Notes under the pieces: generated by a model | Told to the model about the DNA's origin: nothing | The model's input: only the letters and a program-made list of their open reading frames with translations | Database searches by the model: none | NCBI RefSeq assembly: GCF_020149765.1 | Contig: NZ_CP083808.1 | Location: 186,001-250,000, forward strand | Source: Pantoea agglomerans | GTDB lineage: Bacteria; Pseudomonadota; Gammaproteobacteria; Enterobacterales; Enterobacteriaceae | DNA: 64,000 nt | Direction: 5' to 3' | Position numbers and translations under genes: made by a program | In this document: in pieces, positions 52,321-61,005 of the stretch | How the letters are laid out: each line of letters begins with the position of its first letter | Numbering within the stretch: position 1 is the first letter of the stretch

Positions 52321-53220
52321 TTAGCCCGCCAGCTGGACGAGCCAGTCGATAAGCGCTTCGCTGCCTGGCTGGCTGCGCGAGCGCTGCGGCCAGGCGAGAT
52401 AATAGGCTTTGCTGAGGGGCAGGCTCAGCCTGTCGATGACCACCAGATCGCCGCGCGCCAGCTCCGCGGCGATGAGCCGTTTCTGGCCTAACAGCAGCCC
52501 CGCGCCCGCGACCGCGGCGTCAATGGCCAGCGAGGTGAGGTTGAAGCTGAGGGACGCCTGCGTCGCTCTCTGCGCCACGCCGCGGGCCTGCAGCCAGCTG
52601 CGCCAGTCCGGTAAAAAACGCCCTTCATTGCCCCAGTCGAGATGAATCAGCGGCGCCTGTTCCAGCGCCTGCGCCTGGGCATAGCGCCCCAGCAGCGCCG
52701 GGCTGGCGACGGGCACCACCTCATCGACAAACAGGCGCTGCTTATCCAGCTGCGGATAGCGATCCTCGCCGAAACAGATAACAAAATCTGCGGGTGTAGC
52801 CTGGAAATCGACCTGCGCATGAGTGCCGTACAGCAACAGGTCGATAGCGGGACAGCGTTCGCGCCACTGCATAAGGTTGGGCAGCAGCCACTTTGAGGCC
52901 AGCGCCGGCAGCGCATAAAGCGTCAGCTTCGGCATGGCGGCGGCGTGCCGCAGGTTCTGCTGCCCGAGATGCAGGATATCGAACGCCTCGGTTACGTAGC
53001 GCAGATACTCTTTGCCGGTTTCGGTGAGCATTACCCCGCTCTGCGTGCGCAGGAAAAGCGCGCTGCCGAGCTGCGCTTCAAGCTGGCGGATTTGCTGGCT
53101 GACCGCCGCAGGCGTCAGCGCCAGCTGGGCAGCCGCTTTCGCCAGACTGCCCAGCTCTGCGGCAACCTTGAATGACTGAATAACGCTGATTTTCGGCAGG
53201 CGGGGGGAGTGAGCGGGCAT
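52321..53220 (-). CDS. LysR-family transcriptional regulator
   Basis: A 299-residue regulator with the N-terminal winged helix-turn-helix (SFKVAAELGSLAKAAAQLAL, then TPAAVSQQIRQLEAQLGSAL) and a C-terminal LysR substrate-binding domain of the GcvA type. It is divergent from the oxygenase gene at 53301, with only 80 bases between. An inverted repeat TTAAC-N5-GTTAA at 53231-53245 lies in that gap, a layout fitting LysR-type binding. I infer control of the oxygenase and its own gene. Ligand unknown. Its stop is close to the end of the GH2 gene; the two are convergent. Confidence 0.9.
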   Translation of the reverse strand: MPAHSPRLPKISVIQSFKVAAELGSLAKAAAQLALTPAAVSQQIRQLEAQLGSALFLRTQSGVMLTETGKEYLRYVTEAFDILHLGQQNLRHAAAMPKLTLYALPALASKWLLPNLMQWRERCPAIDLLLYGTHAQVDFQATPADFVICFGEDRYPQLDKQRLFVDEVVPVASPALLGRYAQAQALEQAPLIHLDWGNEGRFLPDWRSWLQARGVAQRATQASLSFNLTSLAIDAAVAGAGLLLGQKRLIAAELARGDLVVIDRLSLPLSKAYYLAWPQRSRSQPGSEALIDWLVQLAG

Positions 53221-53230
53221 TAATCTTTCC

Positions 53231-53245
53231 TTAACAGGTCGTTAA
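53231..53245. promoter_or_regulatory. Candidate LysR-type operator
   Basis: TTAAC-AGGTC-GTTAA is a perfect interrupted palindrome in the 80-base gap between the LysR gene and the oxygenase gene. The length and T/A ends suit a LysR-type site. Confidence 0.5.
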
Positions 53246-53300
53246 AAAACTATCGCTACGCACTACCTTATCAGCCGGTTACAGTTTTCACACACCCGTC

Positions 53301-54089
53301 ATGATGAGAACCGCCGCGATGTCTGCATTGATCCGTTTCGACCTGCACCCGCTCGCCGACGCCAGCTGGCGGCGCCGCTGCCGCGACCAGCTTAACCAAC
53401 ACGGCGCGCTGGTGCTGCGTCAGTTTTTGCAGCCCGCCGCGCGGCAGGCGATCGTGGCCGAAGGTGAGGCGCAGCGCCATCGGGCCTGGCACACCCTTAG
53501 CAAGCACAACGTCTATCTGATGAAAAGCGACGCGGCCTATAGCGCCGATCATCCGCGCAATCGCGATGTGATCAGCACCAAAGGCTGCATCACCGACGAT
53601 CTGATCGCCGCTGATTCGCCGCTGCGCCAGCTCTATAATGACGCGCTGTTTAAACAGTTCCTGTGCGATGTGCTGGCAGAGCCTGCGCTCTATCCCTATG
53701 CCGACGCGCTCTCCTCTATCAATCTGCACTACGCCCCCGACGGCCAGGAGCTTGGCTGGCATTTTGATAACTCCTCTTTCGCTATTACCCTGCTGGTGCA
53801 GAAGCCGCGCGCCGGCGGCGTGTTTCAGTATGTGAAGGATCTGCGCGACGCCGATGCCGGCGAGATGAACTTCGGCGGCGTGGCCGAGGTGCTGGATCAG
53901 CGCCGCCCCCCTGAGGCGCTCGATATTGACGCTGGCGATTTGGTGCTGTTCCGCGGCCGCAATTCACTGCATCGCGTAACCCCTACCGAAGGGGATATTA
54001 CGCGCATGCTGGCCGTGCTGGCTTACAATACCCAGCCTGGCATCGCCCTGTCGGAGACGGCGCGCATGACGTTTTATGGGCGGCTTTGA
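53301..54089 (+). CDS. Fe(II)/2-oxoglutarate oxygenase of the HalD/BesD family, hydroxylase-type
   Basis: A 262-residue protein with a double-stranded beta-helix. HPRNRDVISTKGCITDDLIA, YPYADALSSINLHYA and GQELGWHFDNSSFAITLLVQ are typical of the family that contains the amino acid radical halogenases HalD and BesD. In true halogenases the iron-binding Asp of HxD is replaced by a small residue to make room for chloride. Here the motif is His154-Phe155-Asp156, with the distal His224 in SLHRVTP, so the iron site is complete and hydroxylation is expected. An ATG at 53319 is an alternative start. The substrate is probably a free amino acid, by family analogy. A LysR gene is divergent. Confidence 0.85.
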   Translation: MMRTAAMSALIRFDLHPLADASWRRRCRDQLNQHGALVLRQFLQPAARQAIVAEGEAQRHRAWHTLSKHNVYLMKSDAAYSADHPRNRDVISTKGCITDDLIAADSPLRQLYNDALFKQFLCDVLAEPALYPYADALSSINLHYAPDGQELGWHFDNSSFAITLLVQKPRAGGVFQYVKDLRDADAGEMNFGGVAEVLDQRRPPEALDIDAGDLVLFRGRNSLHRVTPTEGDITRMLAVLAYNTQPGIALSETARMTFYGRL

Positions 54090-54488
54090 GTCACCTCCCT
54101 CAGACTGGATACGCGCCAGCTGCTTGCTCTTAACCTGCCCTCCTCTTAACTTCTGCTTCAGCCACCCTGTCCTCTCCTGAAATAGACGCCCTGCCCGCAG
54201 GCAGGCGTGTTTTTGCGTCGGCAGGTTGCTGAGTGCCGGTGCTGACCGGGGAGATCCCAGACGTTGCTATAGCGAGCGTCTCTTTTCCTGCCAAAGCAAA
54301 TAGCGCGCACGCTGAGATACAGGAAAAATATATTAATTAACTTTATTTTGTTATTGTTTCATTGGTGTCAACTCTTTGTTAATAAGTGAGAATTTGATTT
54401 TGTGATGCAGATATAATTCACTTTTCACCTCTTATTTCAAAATGAAATTCTGCATTTCTTTTAGAAAACCACTCGCTTTTATAATGAC
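54090..54488. other. Intergenic stretch before the sigma-54 operon
   Basis: No gene is seen. After the terminator at 54186-54215 the sequence becomes AT-rich from about 54310. An inverted repeat ATTTCA-AAA-TGAAAT at 54434-54448, about 140 bases before the sigma-54 promoter, is a candidate binding site for the enhancer-binding protein. Confidence 0.45.
54186..54215 (+). terminator. Terminator after the oxygenase gene
   Basis: ACGCC-CTGCC pairs with GGCAG-GCGT through a CGCA loop with one bulged base, followed by GTTTTT. Confidence 0.75.
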
Positions 54489-54494
54489 TCGCGC

Positions 54495-54512
54495 TTGTGA
54501 GTTTAATCACTC
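54495..54512. promoter_or_regulatory. CRP-like site (or enhancer) upstream of the sigma-54 promoter
   Basis: TGTGA-GTTTAA-TCACT at 54496-54511 matches the CRP consensus TGTGA-N6-TCACA at nine of ten positions. It lies about 85 bases upstream of the -24/-12 promoter. It could bring catabolite control, or serve as an activator site for the PrpR-type protein. Confidence 0.55.
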
Positions 54513-54588
54513 GGATAATTTTCGCCGACAAATGAAATCCGTTAACATTCAAATTCTTGAATAATTTTATTTTTGGTTTTTATGCCGC

Positions 54589-54604
54589 TGGCACGCCGCG
54601 TGCA
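54589..54604 (+). promoter_or_regulatory. Sigma-54 (-24/-12) promoter
   Basis: TGGCACGCCGCGTGCA matches the TGGCACG-N4-TTGCW consensus with one mismatch. The GG at 54590-54591 and GC at 54602-54603 are separated by exactly ten bases, as required. It lies 35 bases before the first ATG of the operon. Confidence 0.85.
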
Positions 54605-54639
54605 AATATAACCGGCAAAACACCAATGGAGAAAAGTGA

Positions 54640-55593
54640 ATGAACTATAAAATTCTGCTTCCGCAAGAAATAATGAAGGAAGGTCGGGAATATCTTGAGA
54701 GCCGTGGCTATGAGTTAATTACCGGTTCCGGTATGGAAGAGGATGATATTATCCGTGATATCCCCGACTGTGATGGCATTATTGTTCGCCTCTCTAAAAT
54801 GTCCGAGCGCGTATTTGACGCAGCGAAGAAATTAAAGGTGGTTGCCCGCCACGGTGCGGGATATGACACGGTAGATTTAGACGCTGCTAAACGTCATGGC
54901 GTGACCGTGTTAAATGCCCCCGTAGCAAACAGCATGTCTGTTGCCGAGCTGGCGATTTTTTACATGCTCTACTGCTCCCGCAATTTCAAGCTGGTCGAAG
55001 AGAAAATGCTGGAGGACTATTACTGGGCAAAACTGCGCACGCCAAAAGTGGAGCTGGATGGCAAAACCCTGGGTCTGGTCGGCGTAGGCAATATCGGTTC
55101 TCGCGTCGCCATCAAAGCGCTGCACGGCTTTAATATGAAGGTCATCGCTTATGACCCCTATAAAACCCAGCAGCAGATACCCGCAGGCGTTGAGTTAACT
55201 AATGACCTGGATCGGATATTTAAAGAGAGCGATTTCGTCTCTTTGCACTGCCCTGCGAACGCCGAAACCTTCGACTTTGTAGGTGAAAAGCAGTTTGCGC
55301 TGATGAAGCCCACCGCCTGTTTCATCAATACCGCACGCGGCAAGCTGGTCGATGAAAAAGCGCTTTACCACGCGCTTTCCACCCGCGCTATCGCCGCCGC
55401 GGGCCTTGATGTGCTGAAAAAAGAGCCCTTCGATCCAGCAAACCCCATCTTTGCCCTCAACAACGTAGTGATTGGGCCGCACATCGGCGCCGCCACCAAA
55501 GAAGCCACCGACCGCGCCTCGCTGCATTCTGCTATCGGTATCGACGAAGTGTTATCCGGTAAAAAACCCTCCTGGCCAGTGCCGGGTTTCTGA
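54640..55593 (+). CDS. D-2-hydroxyacid dehydrogenase (SerA-like)
   Basis: A 317-residue NAD-dependent dehydrogenase. TLGLVGVGNIGSRVAIKALH is the Rossmann motif (GxGxxG) near residue 145, PTACFINTARGKLVDEKALY carries the conserved Arg-containing loop, and NVVIGPHIGAATKEATDRA contains the catalytic His. It should oxidise a D-2-hydroxy acid to the 2-oxo acid, or the reverse. It lacks the ACT domain of full SerA. It is the first gene of the sigma-54 operon, so I infer a catabolic role on a hydroxycarboxylate rather than serine synthesis. An AATGGAGAAAAG ribosome region precedes the ATG. Confidence 0.92.
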   Translation: MNYKILLPQEIMKEGREYLESRGYELITGSGMEEDDIIRDIPDCDGIIVRLSKMSERVFDAAKKLKVVARHGAGYDTVDLDAAKRHGVTVLNAPVANSMSVAELAIFYMLYCSRNFKLVEEKMLEDYYWAKLRTPKVELDGKTLGLVGVGNIGSRVAIKALHGFNMKVIAYDPYKTQQQIPAGVELTNDLDRIFKESDFVSLHCPANAETFDFVGEKQFALMKPTACFINTARGKLVDEKALYHALSTRAIAAAGLDVLKKEPFDPANPIFALNNVVIGPHIGAATKEATDRASLHSAIGIDEVLSGKKPSWPVPGF

Positions 55594-55603
55594 GGAATAA
55601 ATC

Positions 55604-56302
55604 ATGCCTATTGGTAATCGTGTTTTTATGAAACGCCCTGCGTTTGACGTTGATCTGTTAAAAGAATATGAGCAGCTGCCTGCGGCAAATATCGCCGACG
55701 TTATGAACCGCATCGCGGTACTCGGCAACGGTATCAGACGCATCTCTTCGCCGAAGAAGCCGATTATGGCGGGCTATGCCATTACGGTGAAAGCACGCGC
55801 GGGTGACAACCTGATGCTGCATGCCGCGCTGGATATGGCGACGGAAAATGATGTCATCGTGGTCTCTAACGAAGGCGACCGCTCCCGCGCGCTGATGGGT
55901 GAAATCATGGTCGCTTATGCCCACTGCACCAGGAAGATCGCCGGTATCGTGCTGGATGGCCCCATCCGCGATATCGACGCCCTTTCGGTACTCGATTTTC
56001 CCATCTTCGCCACTGGCGCAAATCCGGCTGGCCCCTTCAAAGAGGGGCCGGGAGAGGTGAATACGCCTGTCGCCGTGGGTGGCGTTGCGGTCTCGCCGGG
56101 CGATTTGATTGTAGGCGATGCGGACGGGGTGATCGTGATCCCTCTCAACGATGCCGCCGCCCTGCTGGACAAAGCCCGTGACTACTCCAGATTTGACGCC
56201 GGTAAAGTGGAGGCGGCGAAAAATGGCACCGCCAACCGTGCATGGGTAAGGAAATCATTAGAGGAAAAAGGCGTTGAGTTTATCGACGACGTCTGCCGCT
56301 AA
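55604..56302 (+). CDS. RraA/HMG-aldolase family protein
   Basis: A 232-residue protein of the RraA-like fold. YEQLPAANIADVMNR near residue 20 and GIVLDGPIRDIDAL then VSPGDLIVGDADGVIVIP are the motifs that bind the metal and substrate carboxylate. Members include 4-hydroxy-4-methyl-2-oxoglutarate / 4-carboxy-4-hydroxy-2-oxoadipate aldolases, which also decarboxylate oxaloacetate, and the RNase E regulator RraA. RraA itself is shorter (about 160 residues), and operon context favours an aldolase. It could cleave the 2-oxo acid made by the upstream dehydrogenase to pyruvate plus a second product. Confidence 0.87.
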   Translation: MPIGNRVFMKRPAFDVDLLKEYEQLPAANIADVMNRIAVLGNGIRRISSPKKPIMAGYAITVKARAGDNLMLHAALDMATENDVIVVSNEGDRSRALMGEIMVAYAHCTRKIAGIVLDGPIRDIDALSVLDFPIFATGANPAGPFKEGPGEVNTPVAVGGVAVSPGDLIVGDADGVIVIPLNDAAALLDKARDYSRFDAGKVEAAKNGTANRAWVRKSLEEKGVEFIDDVCR

Positions 56303-56372
56303 CTGCTGCCAATAATGAAATGCCGCGCGTCAAATGGATGATGCGCGGCTGACAAATACAGGTAACGTAAAC

Positions 56373-57767
56373 ATGCTTTATCTTAAACTCTTACCCATTA
56401 TCGCTTTCCCCGTTCTGTTCTGGATTATCCCCCACCCGGAAAGTATTACTGCCGAAACCTGGCATTTAGTCGGTATCTATCTGGCGATGCTGTGCGGCCT
56501 GGTGCTGCGCCCGTTTACCGACGCGGTAATTATGCTCATCATCCTCGGCATCGCGTCACTGTTTATGGCGCCTGGCCCGCTGTTCGCCGGGTTTGGCAGT
56601 CCGATGGTGTGGTTTATTATCAGCGCCTTTATTATCTGTAAGGCGTTTGTCATTACGGGATTAGGTAAGCGCATTGCCTACCTGCTGCTTCAGCGCTACG
56701 GCAAAAATACCCTGACGCTGGGCTATCTGATGATGGTCACTGATACCGTACTGGCGCCAGCAACCGGCTCGAACATGTCGCGTTCCGGCGGCATTACCTA
56801 CCCTATTTTCCGCAATATCGCTGAAGCGCTGGGATCAACACCAGAGAGCGGTAGCCGTAAGATCGGGGCGTATCTCACCATTCTGATGTATGTGGTGTCG
56901 ATGGGCACCTCAAGTCTGTTTCTGACCGGGATGGCCACTAACTCCATTACCGTCTCCCTCGCAAATGAGATTATGCACGTCAGCCTGGGGTGGATGGTGT
57001 GGTTCAAAGCGGCCATCGTTCCGGCAGGCATCGTATTGCTGGCCGCGCCCTGGATCCTCTACAAGCTCTATGCGCCAGAGTTAAAAACTATCGTTAACGT
57101 TAACGAGATTGCTACCCAGGGGTTGCAGGAGCTGGGCCCGGTAAAACGCGAAGAGAAGCTGCTGCTGCTTTTCTTTGTGCTCGGCGTGTTGGGCTGGATG
57201 ACCGGCTCCCTTACCGGTATCGCCTTTATTCCGGTCGGACTGGCCTTTCTCGCCTGCCTGTTGCTGTTCGGCGTATTGAGCTGGAACGATGTGATTAGCG
57301 AGAAAGCGGCCTGGCAGACCTTCGTCTGGTATGGGGCGTTCTATGGCTGCGCCGTTGCGCTTTCAAAAGGGGGTTTTTATATCTATCTGGTTGAGGTGAT
57401 CAAAAACTACCTCGACCTGTCGCAGCTCAGTGAAATCAGCGCGCTGGGCGTGCTGGTGTTTATCAGCCTCGCGGTACGCTACTTTTTCGTCTCCAACAGC
57501 GCCTTTGTGGTCTCCTTCTATCCCGTGCTCTTTACGCTTGGCATGACAACCCAGGCGCACCCGATGTACATCGCGCTATCGCTGGCTTTTTCTGCCGGTT
57601 ATGGCGCGCTTTTGACCCACTACGGCAATGGCGCAGGCGTGTTTACCTTCTCCAGCGGCTATGTTCCGCAAAAGACCTTCTGGCTGCTGGGCACCATTAT
57701 GGTGGTAGTTAACGTGCTGGTCTTTTTCCTGATTGGCATTCCCTGGTGGAAAGTAATCGGTATTTAA
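56373..57767 (+). CDS. DASS-family anion:sodium symporter (CitT/SLC13 type)
   Basis: A 464-residue inner membrane protein with about twelve membrane segments. APATGSNMSRSGGITYPI and FLTGMATNSITVSLANE correspond to the two substrate/sodium motifs of the DASS family, which carries di- and tricarboxylates. The late YGALLTHYGNGAGVFTFSSG is typical of CitT/TtdT relatives. An earlier ATG at 56334 is possible, but 56373 has an AGGTAA ribosome site and starts at the first hydrophobic helix. It should import the carboxylate that the operon degrades. Whether it is a symporter or an exchanger cannot be told. Confidence 0.9.
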   Translation: MLYLKLLPIIAFPVLFWIIPHPESITAETWHLVGIYLAMLCGLVLRPFTDAVIMLIILGIASLFMAPGPLFAGFGSPMVWFIISAFIICKAFVITGLGKRIAYLLLQRYGKNTLTLGYLMMVTDTVLAPATGSNMSRSGGITYPIFRNIAEALGSTPESGSRKIGAYLTILMYVVSMGTSSLFLTGMATNSITVSLANEIMHVSLGWMVWFKAAIVPAGIVLLAAPWILYKLYAPELKTIVNVNEIATQGLQELGPVKREEKLLLLFFVLGVLGWMTGSLTGIAFIPVGLAFLACLLLFGVLSWNDVISEKAAWQTFVWYGAFYGCAVALSKGGFYIYLVEVIKNYLDLSQLSEISALGVLVFISLAVRYFFVSNSAFVVSFYPVLFTLGMTTQAHPMYIALSLAFSAGYGALLTHYGNGAGVFTFSSGYVPQKTFWLLGTIMVVVNVLVFFLIGIPWWKVIGI

Positions 57768-57782
57768 TAAGGAGATAATAAG

Positions 57783-58946
57783 ATGAAACCCGATATTTTA
57801 ATTAAAAACGGCCTGGTAGCCGACCTCGACAGCGAGAGTTATATCCATCAGGACATTGGGATTGTCGGCAATCGTATTGTCGATGTGGAGACGCTGGAAC
57901 GCGCTGACGCTGAAACGGTCATTGATGCGGCGGGCTGCATCGTCCTGCCCGGATTAATTGATTTCCATGCGCATGTGTTTTACGGCGGAACGGCCATTAG
58001 CGTCAATCCAGATATTCTCTGTCTCCCTAACGGCGTGACCAGCGTGGTGGATGCCGGAAGCAGCGGCTGGGTTAACTACCGGCTGTTCCGCAACAGCGTG
58101 ATCAATCAGGCGCAGACGCGCATCAAAAGCTATCTGAACGTGGTTAACGTTGGGCTCTCCACGCTGGGCGGCGGCCCTACGGGGTATCTTGAAAACACCA
58201 ATCCTGCCAACTTCAACGTAGAGAAAATTCGTCAGACGCTGGCGGAGAACGCAGACAATATCCTCGGGCTGAAGCTGCGTTACAGCCAGGATATTGCCAC
58301 CGGACGCAACTATAGCGGCGACCCTTTCCTGGCGACGGTTGAGCTGGCGCGCCAGTTAAAAACCACCCTGTGCGTACACGTCACCGACTCGCGCCTGACA
58401 GCGGATGAGCTGATTGGTCACTTTATGGCTGATGATATTTACGCGCACTGCTTCCATGGAACAGGCAATGCCATTCTTCAGGAGAGTGGCGAGCTGTTCC
58501 CGTCAATTAAAGAGGCTAAAGAGCGGGGCGTGATTTTTGACTGCTCCAACGGCGTGGCGCACTTTGATTTCCACGTGGCGCGCAAGGCGATGGAGCAGGG
58601 TTTCAATCCCGATATCATCAGCACCGACCTGACGCTGCGCAATAGCCTGCGTACGGAAAAAGTGTTCAGCCTGCTGTTTGTTATGTCGAAGTATCTCAAT
58701 ATGGGCATGTCCTTTTTCGACGTGGTGAAAGCCGTAACCCAAACCCCTGCCCGCCTGATGAAGATGCAGGATCAGACTGGCACCCTGACGCCGGGGGCAT
58801 TTGCCGATATCGCGATCGTGAAACTGCGTAAAGAGAAAATCGAGTTTGAAGATACCCGAGGCGTTCGGCTCGAAGGTGATTGCTATATAGACAACTGTGC
58901 CACCATCAGTAACGGACAGATTGTTTATCGCCGTCAACGTTTTTAA
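57783..58946 (+). CDS. Amidohydrolase/deacetylase-family metal hydrolase
   Basis: A 387-residue TIM-barrel amidohydrolase. LPGLIDFHAHVFYGGTA has the HxH metal motif near residue 62, LGLKLRYSQ the candidate carbamylated lysine, LCVHVTDSRL and AHCFHGTGN further metal histidines, and DIISTDLTLRNS the catalytic Asp. It belongs to the amidohydrolase/deacetylase group whose members hydrolyse N-acyl or cyclic amide bonds. It is the fourth gene of the operon, with GGAG in the gap before it. If it serves the same pathway, the natural substrate may be an amide or N-acyl form of the carboxylate. A strong terminator follows. Confidence 0.88.
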   Translation: MKPDILIKNGLVADLDSESYIHQDIGIVGNRIVDVETLERADAETVIDAAGCIVLPGLIDFHAHVFYGGTAISVNPDILCLPNGVTSVVDAGSSGWVNYRLFRNSVINQAQTRIKSYLNVVNVGLSTLGGGPTGYLENTNPANFNVEKIRQTLAENADNILGLKLRYSQDIATGRNYSGDPFLATVELARQLKTTLCVHVTDSRLTADELIGHFMADDIYAHCFHGTGNAILQESGELFPSIKEAKERGVIFDCSNGVAHFDFHVARKAMEQGFNPDIISTDLTLRNSLRTEKVFSLLFVMSKYLNMGMSFFDVVKAVTQTPARLMKMQDQTGTLTPGAFADIAIVKLRKEKIEFEDTRGVRLEGDCYIDNCATISNGQIVYRRQRF

Positions 58947-58967
58947 CAGCTGAGTTCGCTTATAACA

Positions 58968-59003
58968 GATACCTGCGCATCGCTCGATGGCAGGTATTTT
59001 TTT
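58968..59003 (+). terminator. Terminator ending the sigma-54 operon
   Basis: ATACCTGC pairs with GCAGGTAT, and inside it CATCG pairs with CGATG, giving a long stem followed by seven T. It lies 22 bases after the amidohydrolase stop, so the regulator gene that follows has its own promoter. Confidence 0.9.
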
Positions 59004-59074
59004 GTCCGGTTCTTTTCCCTGACCGGACAGGAAACAGGATGTTTCGCCCTTAGCCTGATGAACTTTAGTTGCCT

Positions 59075-60952
59075 ATGAAAAATAATGAGATCGCCATATT
59101 TTCGGTATCACAAACCATCACCCAGCGTATATTCAGCGTGTTGGCTGAGAGAAAACTCGACATACCCGTTTATGAATATCACTACGCTGACCTTCTTGAT
59201 AAAGCTGAACAGCTGATCCAGGGCGGGACAAAAGTCCTGATTAGCCGAGGGGGCACGGCAGCGGTTCTGCGAAACCATCTGAATATTCCCGTTGTGGAGA
59301 TTGCTCACGATCTGCACGGCATCTACCGTATTTTACAGGAGGCCAGAAAAACGTCGCAGAAGATCGCAGCGGTGGGCTTTCCGCGCTTTTGTCACGTTTT
59401 ACGCTATTACCAAAATATGGCCCAGGATGAGTTTAAAATTTGTCAGGTCTACAACCACTACGACATAGAAAATGTCGTTAAAACCCTGGCAGAGAATGAC
59501 TATAAACTGGTTATCGGCGGCCTGACGGTCGCGGAGATGGGCAAAAAATATGATTTAAAGGTCGTTATGGGCGACACCGATAATATCACTATTGAGCAGG
59601 CGCTCGATGTCGCGACCAGCATGTTGAACTATATCAACCGAGAGGGGATCAGGCAGGAGATGTACTGGTCGGCCCTGAATCAATCCCGCGAAGGGGTGAT
59701 GTGTCTCGATCAGTCAGGGGAAATCATCAATATTAACGCCCGCGGCTTCACGCTGTTTCAGTGCAGCACCGGCGAGAAAATCTTTCAAAAACCCTGTTTT
59801 AAACCTCTTTATGCCAGCATCATCAATGAGCTGGACGTTCAGGATTATGCGCTGGAAATCGAGGGTGAAAGCGTACAGGTCTCGATCAAACACTTCAGCA
59901 ATAAACAGGATTTCTACACCATTGTGACGGGGAGTAAATCAGAGCAGGCAGGCAGCTCTGGTTTTCGCAGCAGCAAAAAAATCGCCAGTCAAACCTTCGT
60001 CACTACCTACACCTTTGCCGATATTATCGGCGACTCCCCGGCAATGCAGTCGGCTATTGCGCAGGCTAAACGCTATGCGGCCAGCGATATGCCGATTGCT
60101 ATTCAGGGCGAAACCGGCACCGGTAAAGAGCTGTTTGCGCAGAGCATACACCATGCCGGGCCGCGCAGCGCCGAGCCGTTTATTGCAATCAACTGCGCGG
60201 CAATTCCCGAAACGCTGCTGGAGAGCGAACTGTTCGGCTATGCCGACGGCGCCTTCACCAATGCCCTGCGGGGAGGAAAGCCCGGTATTTTTGAGATGGC
60301 GATGAATGGCACGGTATTTATTGATGAGATTAGCGAAGCGCCACTGGCGGTTCAGGTTAAGCTGCTGCGCATTTTGCAGGAGAAGAGGTTTAGCCGACTG
60401 GGCGGGGATCGCTTAATCAGCGCGAACTTCCGCCTGATTACCGCCAGCAATAAAGACCTGGCCGCCCTGGTAGCGGCAGGCGAATTCCGCAGGGATCTCT
60501 GGTATCGCATCAATGTTCTTGAGCTAAGGCTGCCCGCGCTTAAAGAGCGCTGTGGTGATGTGATGCTGCTGATCGACGCGCTGCTCTCCAGGGAGGGGAT
60601 CGCTTTGCGCTTTACCGATGACGCGGTGAATTTTCTTAACGCTTACCCCTGGCCGGGCAATATCCGTGAGCTACAGACGGCCGTTTCCCGCCTGACGGTG
60701 CTGCACGACATCAACGAAAAGGTGGACGTGAAGGTTTTGCGCGTCCTCTGCCATCTTTCGGCGTCTGCCAGTGAAAGTAATGAGGCTGCTTTTTCCCTGA
60801 CGGATGAGGTGGATCTGTTAAAAAAACAGGAGCAAAAACTCATCCATTCAGTGATAAAACAGACCGGCGGCGACCGCCTGAGAGCGGCAACGATTTTGGG
60901 TATCAGCCCGACAACGCTGTGGCGAAAGATGAAGATCTACAACCTGGATTAA
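59075..60952 (+). CDS. PrpR-type sigma-54-dependent activator
   Basis: A 625-residue enhancer-binding protein. Residues about 1-180 are a PrpR_N sensor domain (VLISRGGTAAVLRNHLNIPVV is its hallmark, split by more residues after), about 190-290 a PAS-like domain, about 310-545 the AAA+ ATPase, and about 575-625 a Fis-type helix-turn-helix (GDRLRAATILGISPTTLWRK). Walker A is GETGTGKE from Gly345. The sigma-54 contact loop, normally GAFTGA, reads GAFTNA here (392-397). It should sense a small carboxylate and switch on the operon at 54640 through the -24/-12 promoter. The start codon is ATG at 59075; TTG at 59069 is also in frame. Ribosome site is weak. Confidence 0.92.
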   Translation: MKNNEIAIFSVSQTITQRIFSVLAERKLDIPVYEYHYADLLDKAEQLIQGGTKVLISRGGTAAVLRNHLNIPVVEIAHDLHGIYRILQEARKTSQKIAAVGFPRFCHVLRYYQNMAQDEFKICQVYNHYDIENVVKTLAENDYKLVIGGLTVAEMGKKYDLKVVMGDTDNITIEQALDVATSMLNYINREGIRQEMYWSALNQSREGVMCLDQSGEIININARGFTLFQCSTGEKIFQKPCFKPLYASIINELDVQDYALEIEGESVQVSIKHFSNKQDFYTIVTGSKSEQAGSSGFRSSKKIASQTFVTTYTFADIIGDSPAMQSAIAQAKRYAASDMPIAIQGETGTGKELFAQSIHHAGPRSAEPFIAINCAAIPETLLESELFGYADGAFTNALRGGKPGIFEMAMNGTVFIDEISEAPLAVQVKLLRILQEKRFSRLGGDRLISANFRLITASNKDLAALVAAGEFRRDLWYRINVLELRLPALKERCGDVMLLIDALLSREGIALRFTDDAVNFLNAYPWPGNIRELQTAVSRLTVLHDINEKVDVKVLRVLCHLSASASESNEAAFSLTDEVDLLKKQEQKLIHSVIKQTGGDRLRAATILGISPTTLWRKMKIYNLD

Positions 60953-60992
60953 GCTGAATCCGCTGCACTTACTCATCATCCCTGCCTGATCA

Positions 60993-61005
60993 TGAAAATT
61001 GTTCA
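60993..61005. promoter_or_regulatory. MetR box upstream of mesX-mesD
   Basis: TGAA-AATTG-TTCA matches the MetR consensus TGAA-N5-TTCA exactly. It lies about 180 bases before the mesX start, at the distance usual for MetR activation of methionine synthase genes. No MetJ-box array and no riboswitch was seen in the 60953-61184 gap. Confidence 0.65.

Noticed and set aside
53301..54089. Call as an amino acid halogenase
   Set aside because: Halogenases lack the Asp of the iron motif; here His154-Phe-Asp156 is complete, so hydroxylation is more likely.
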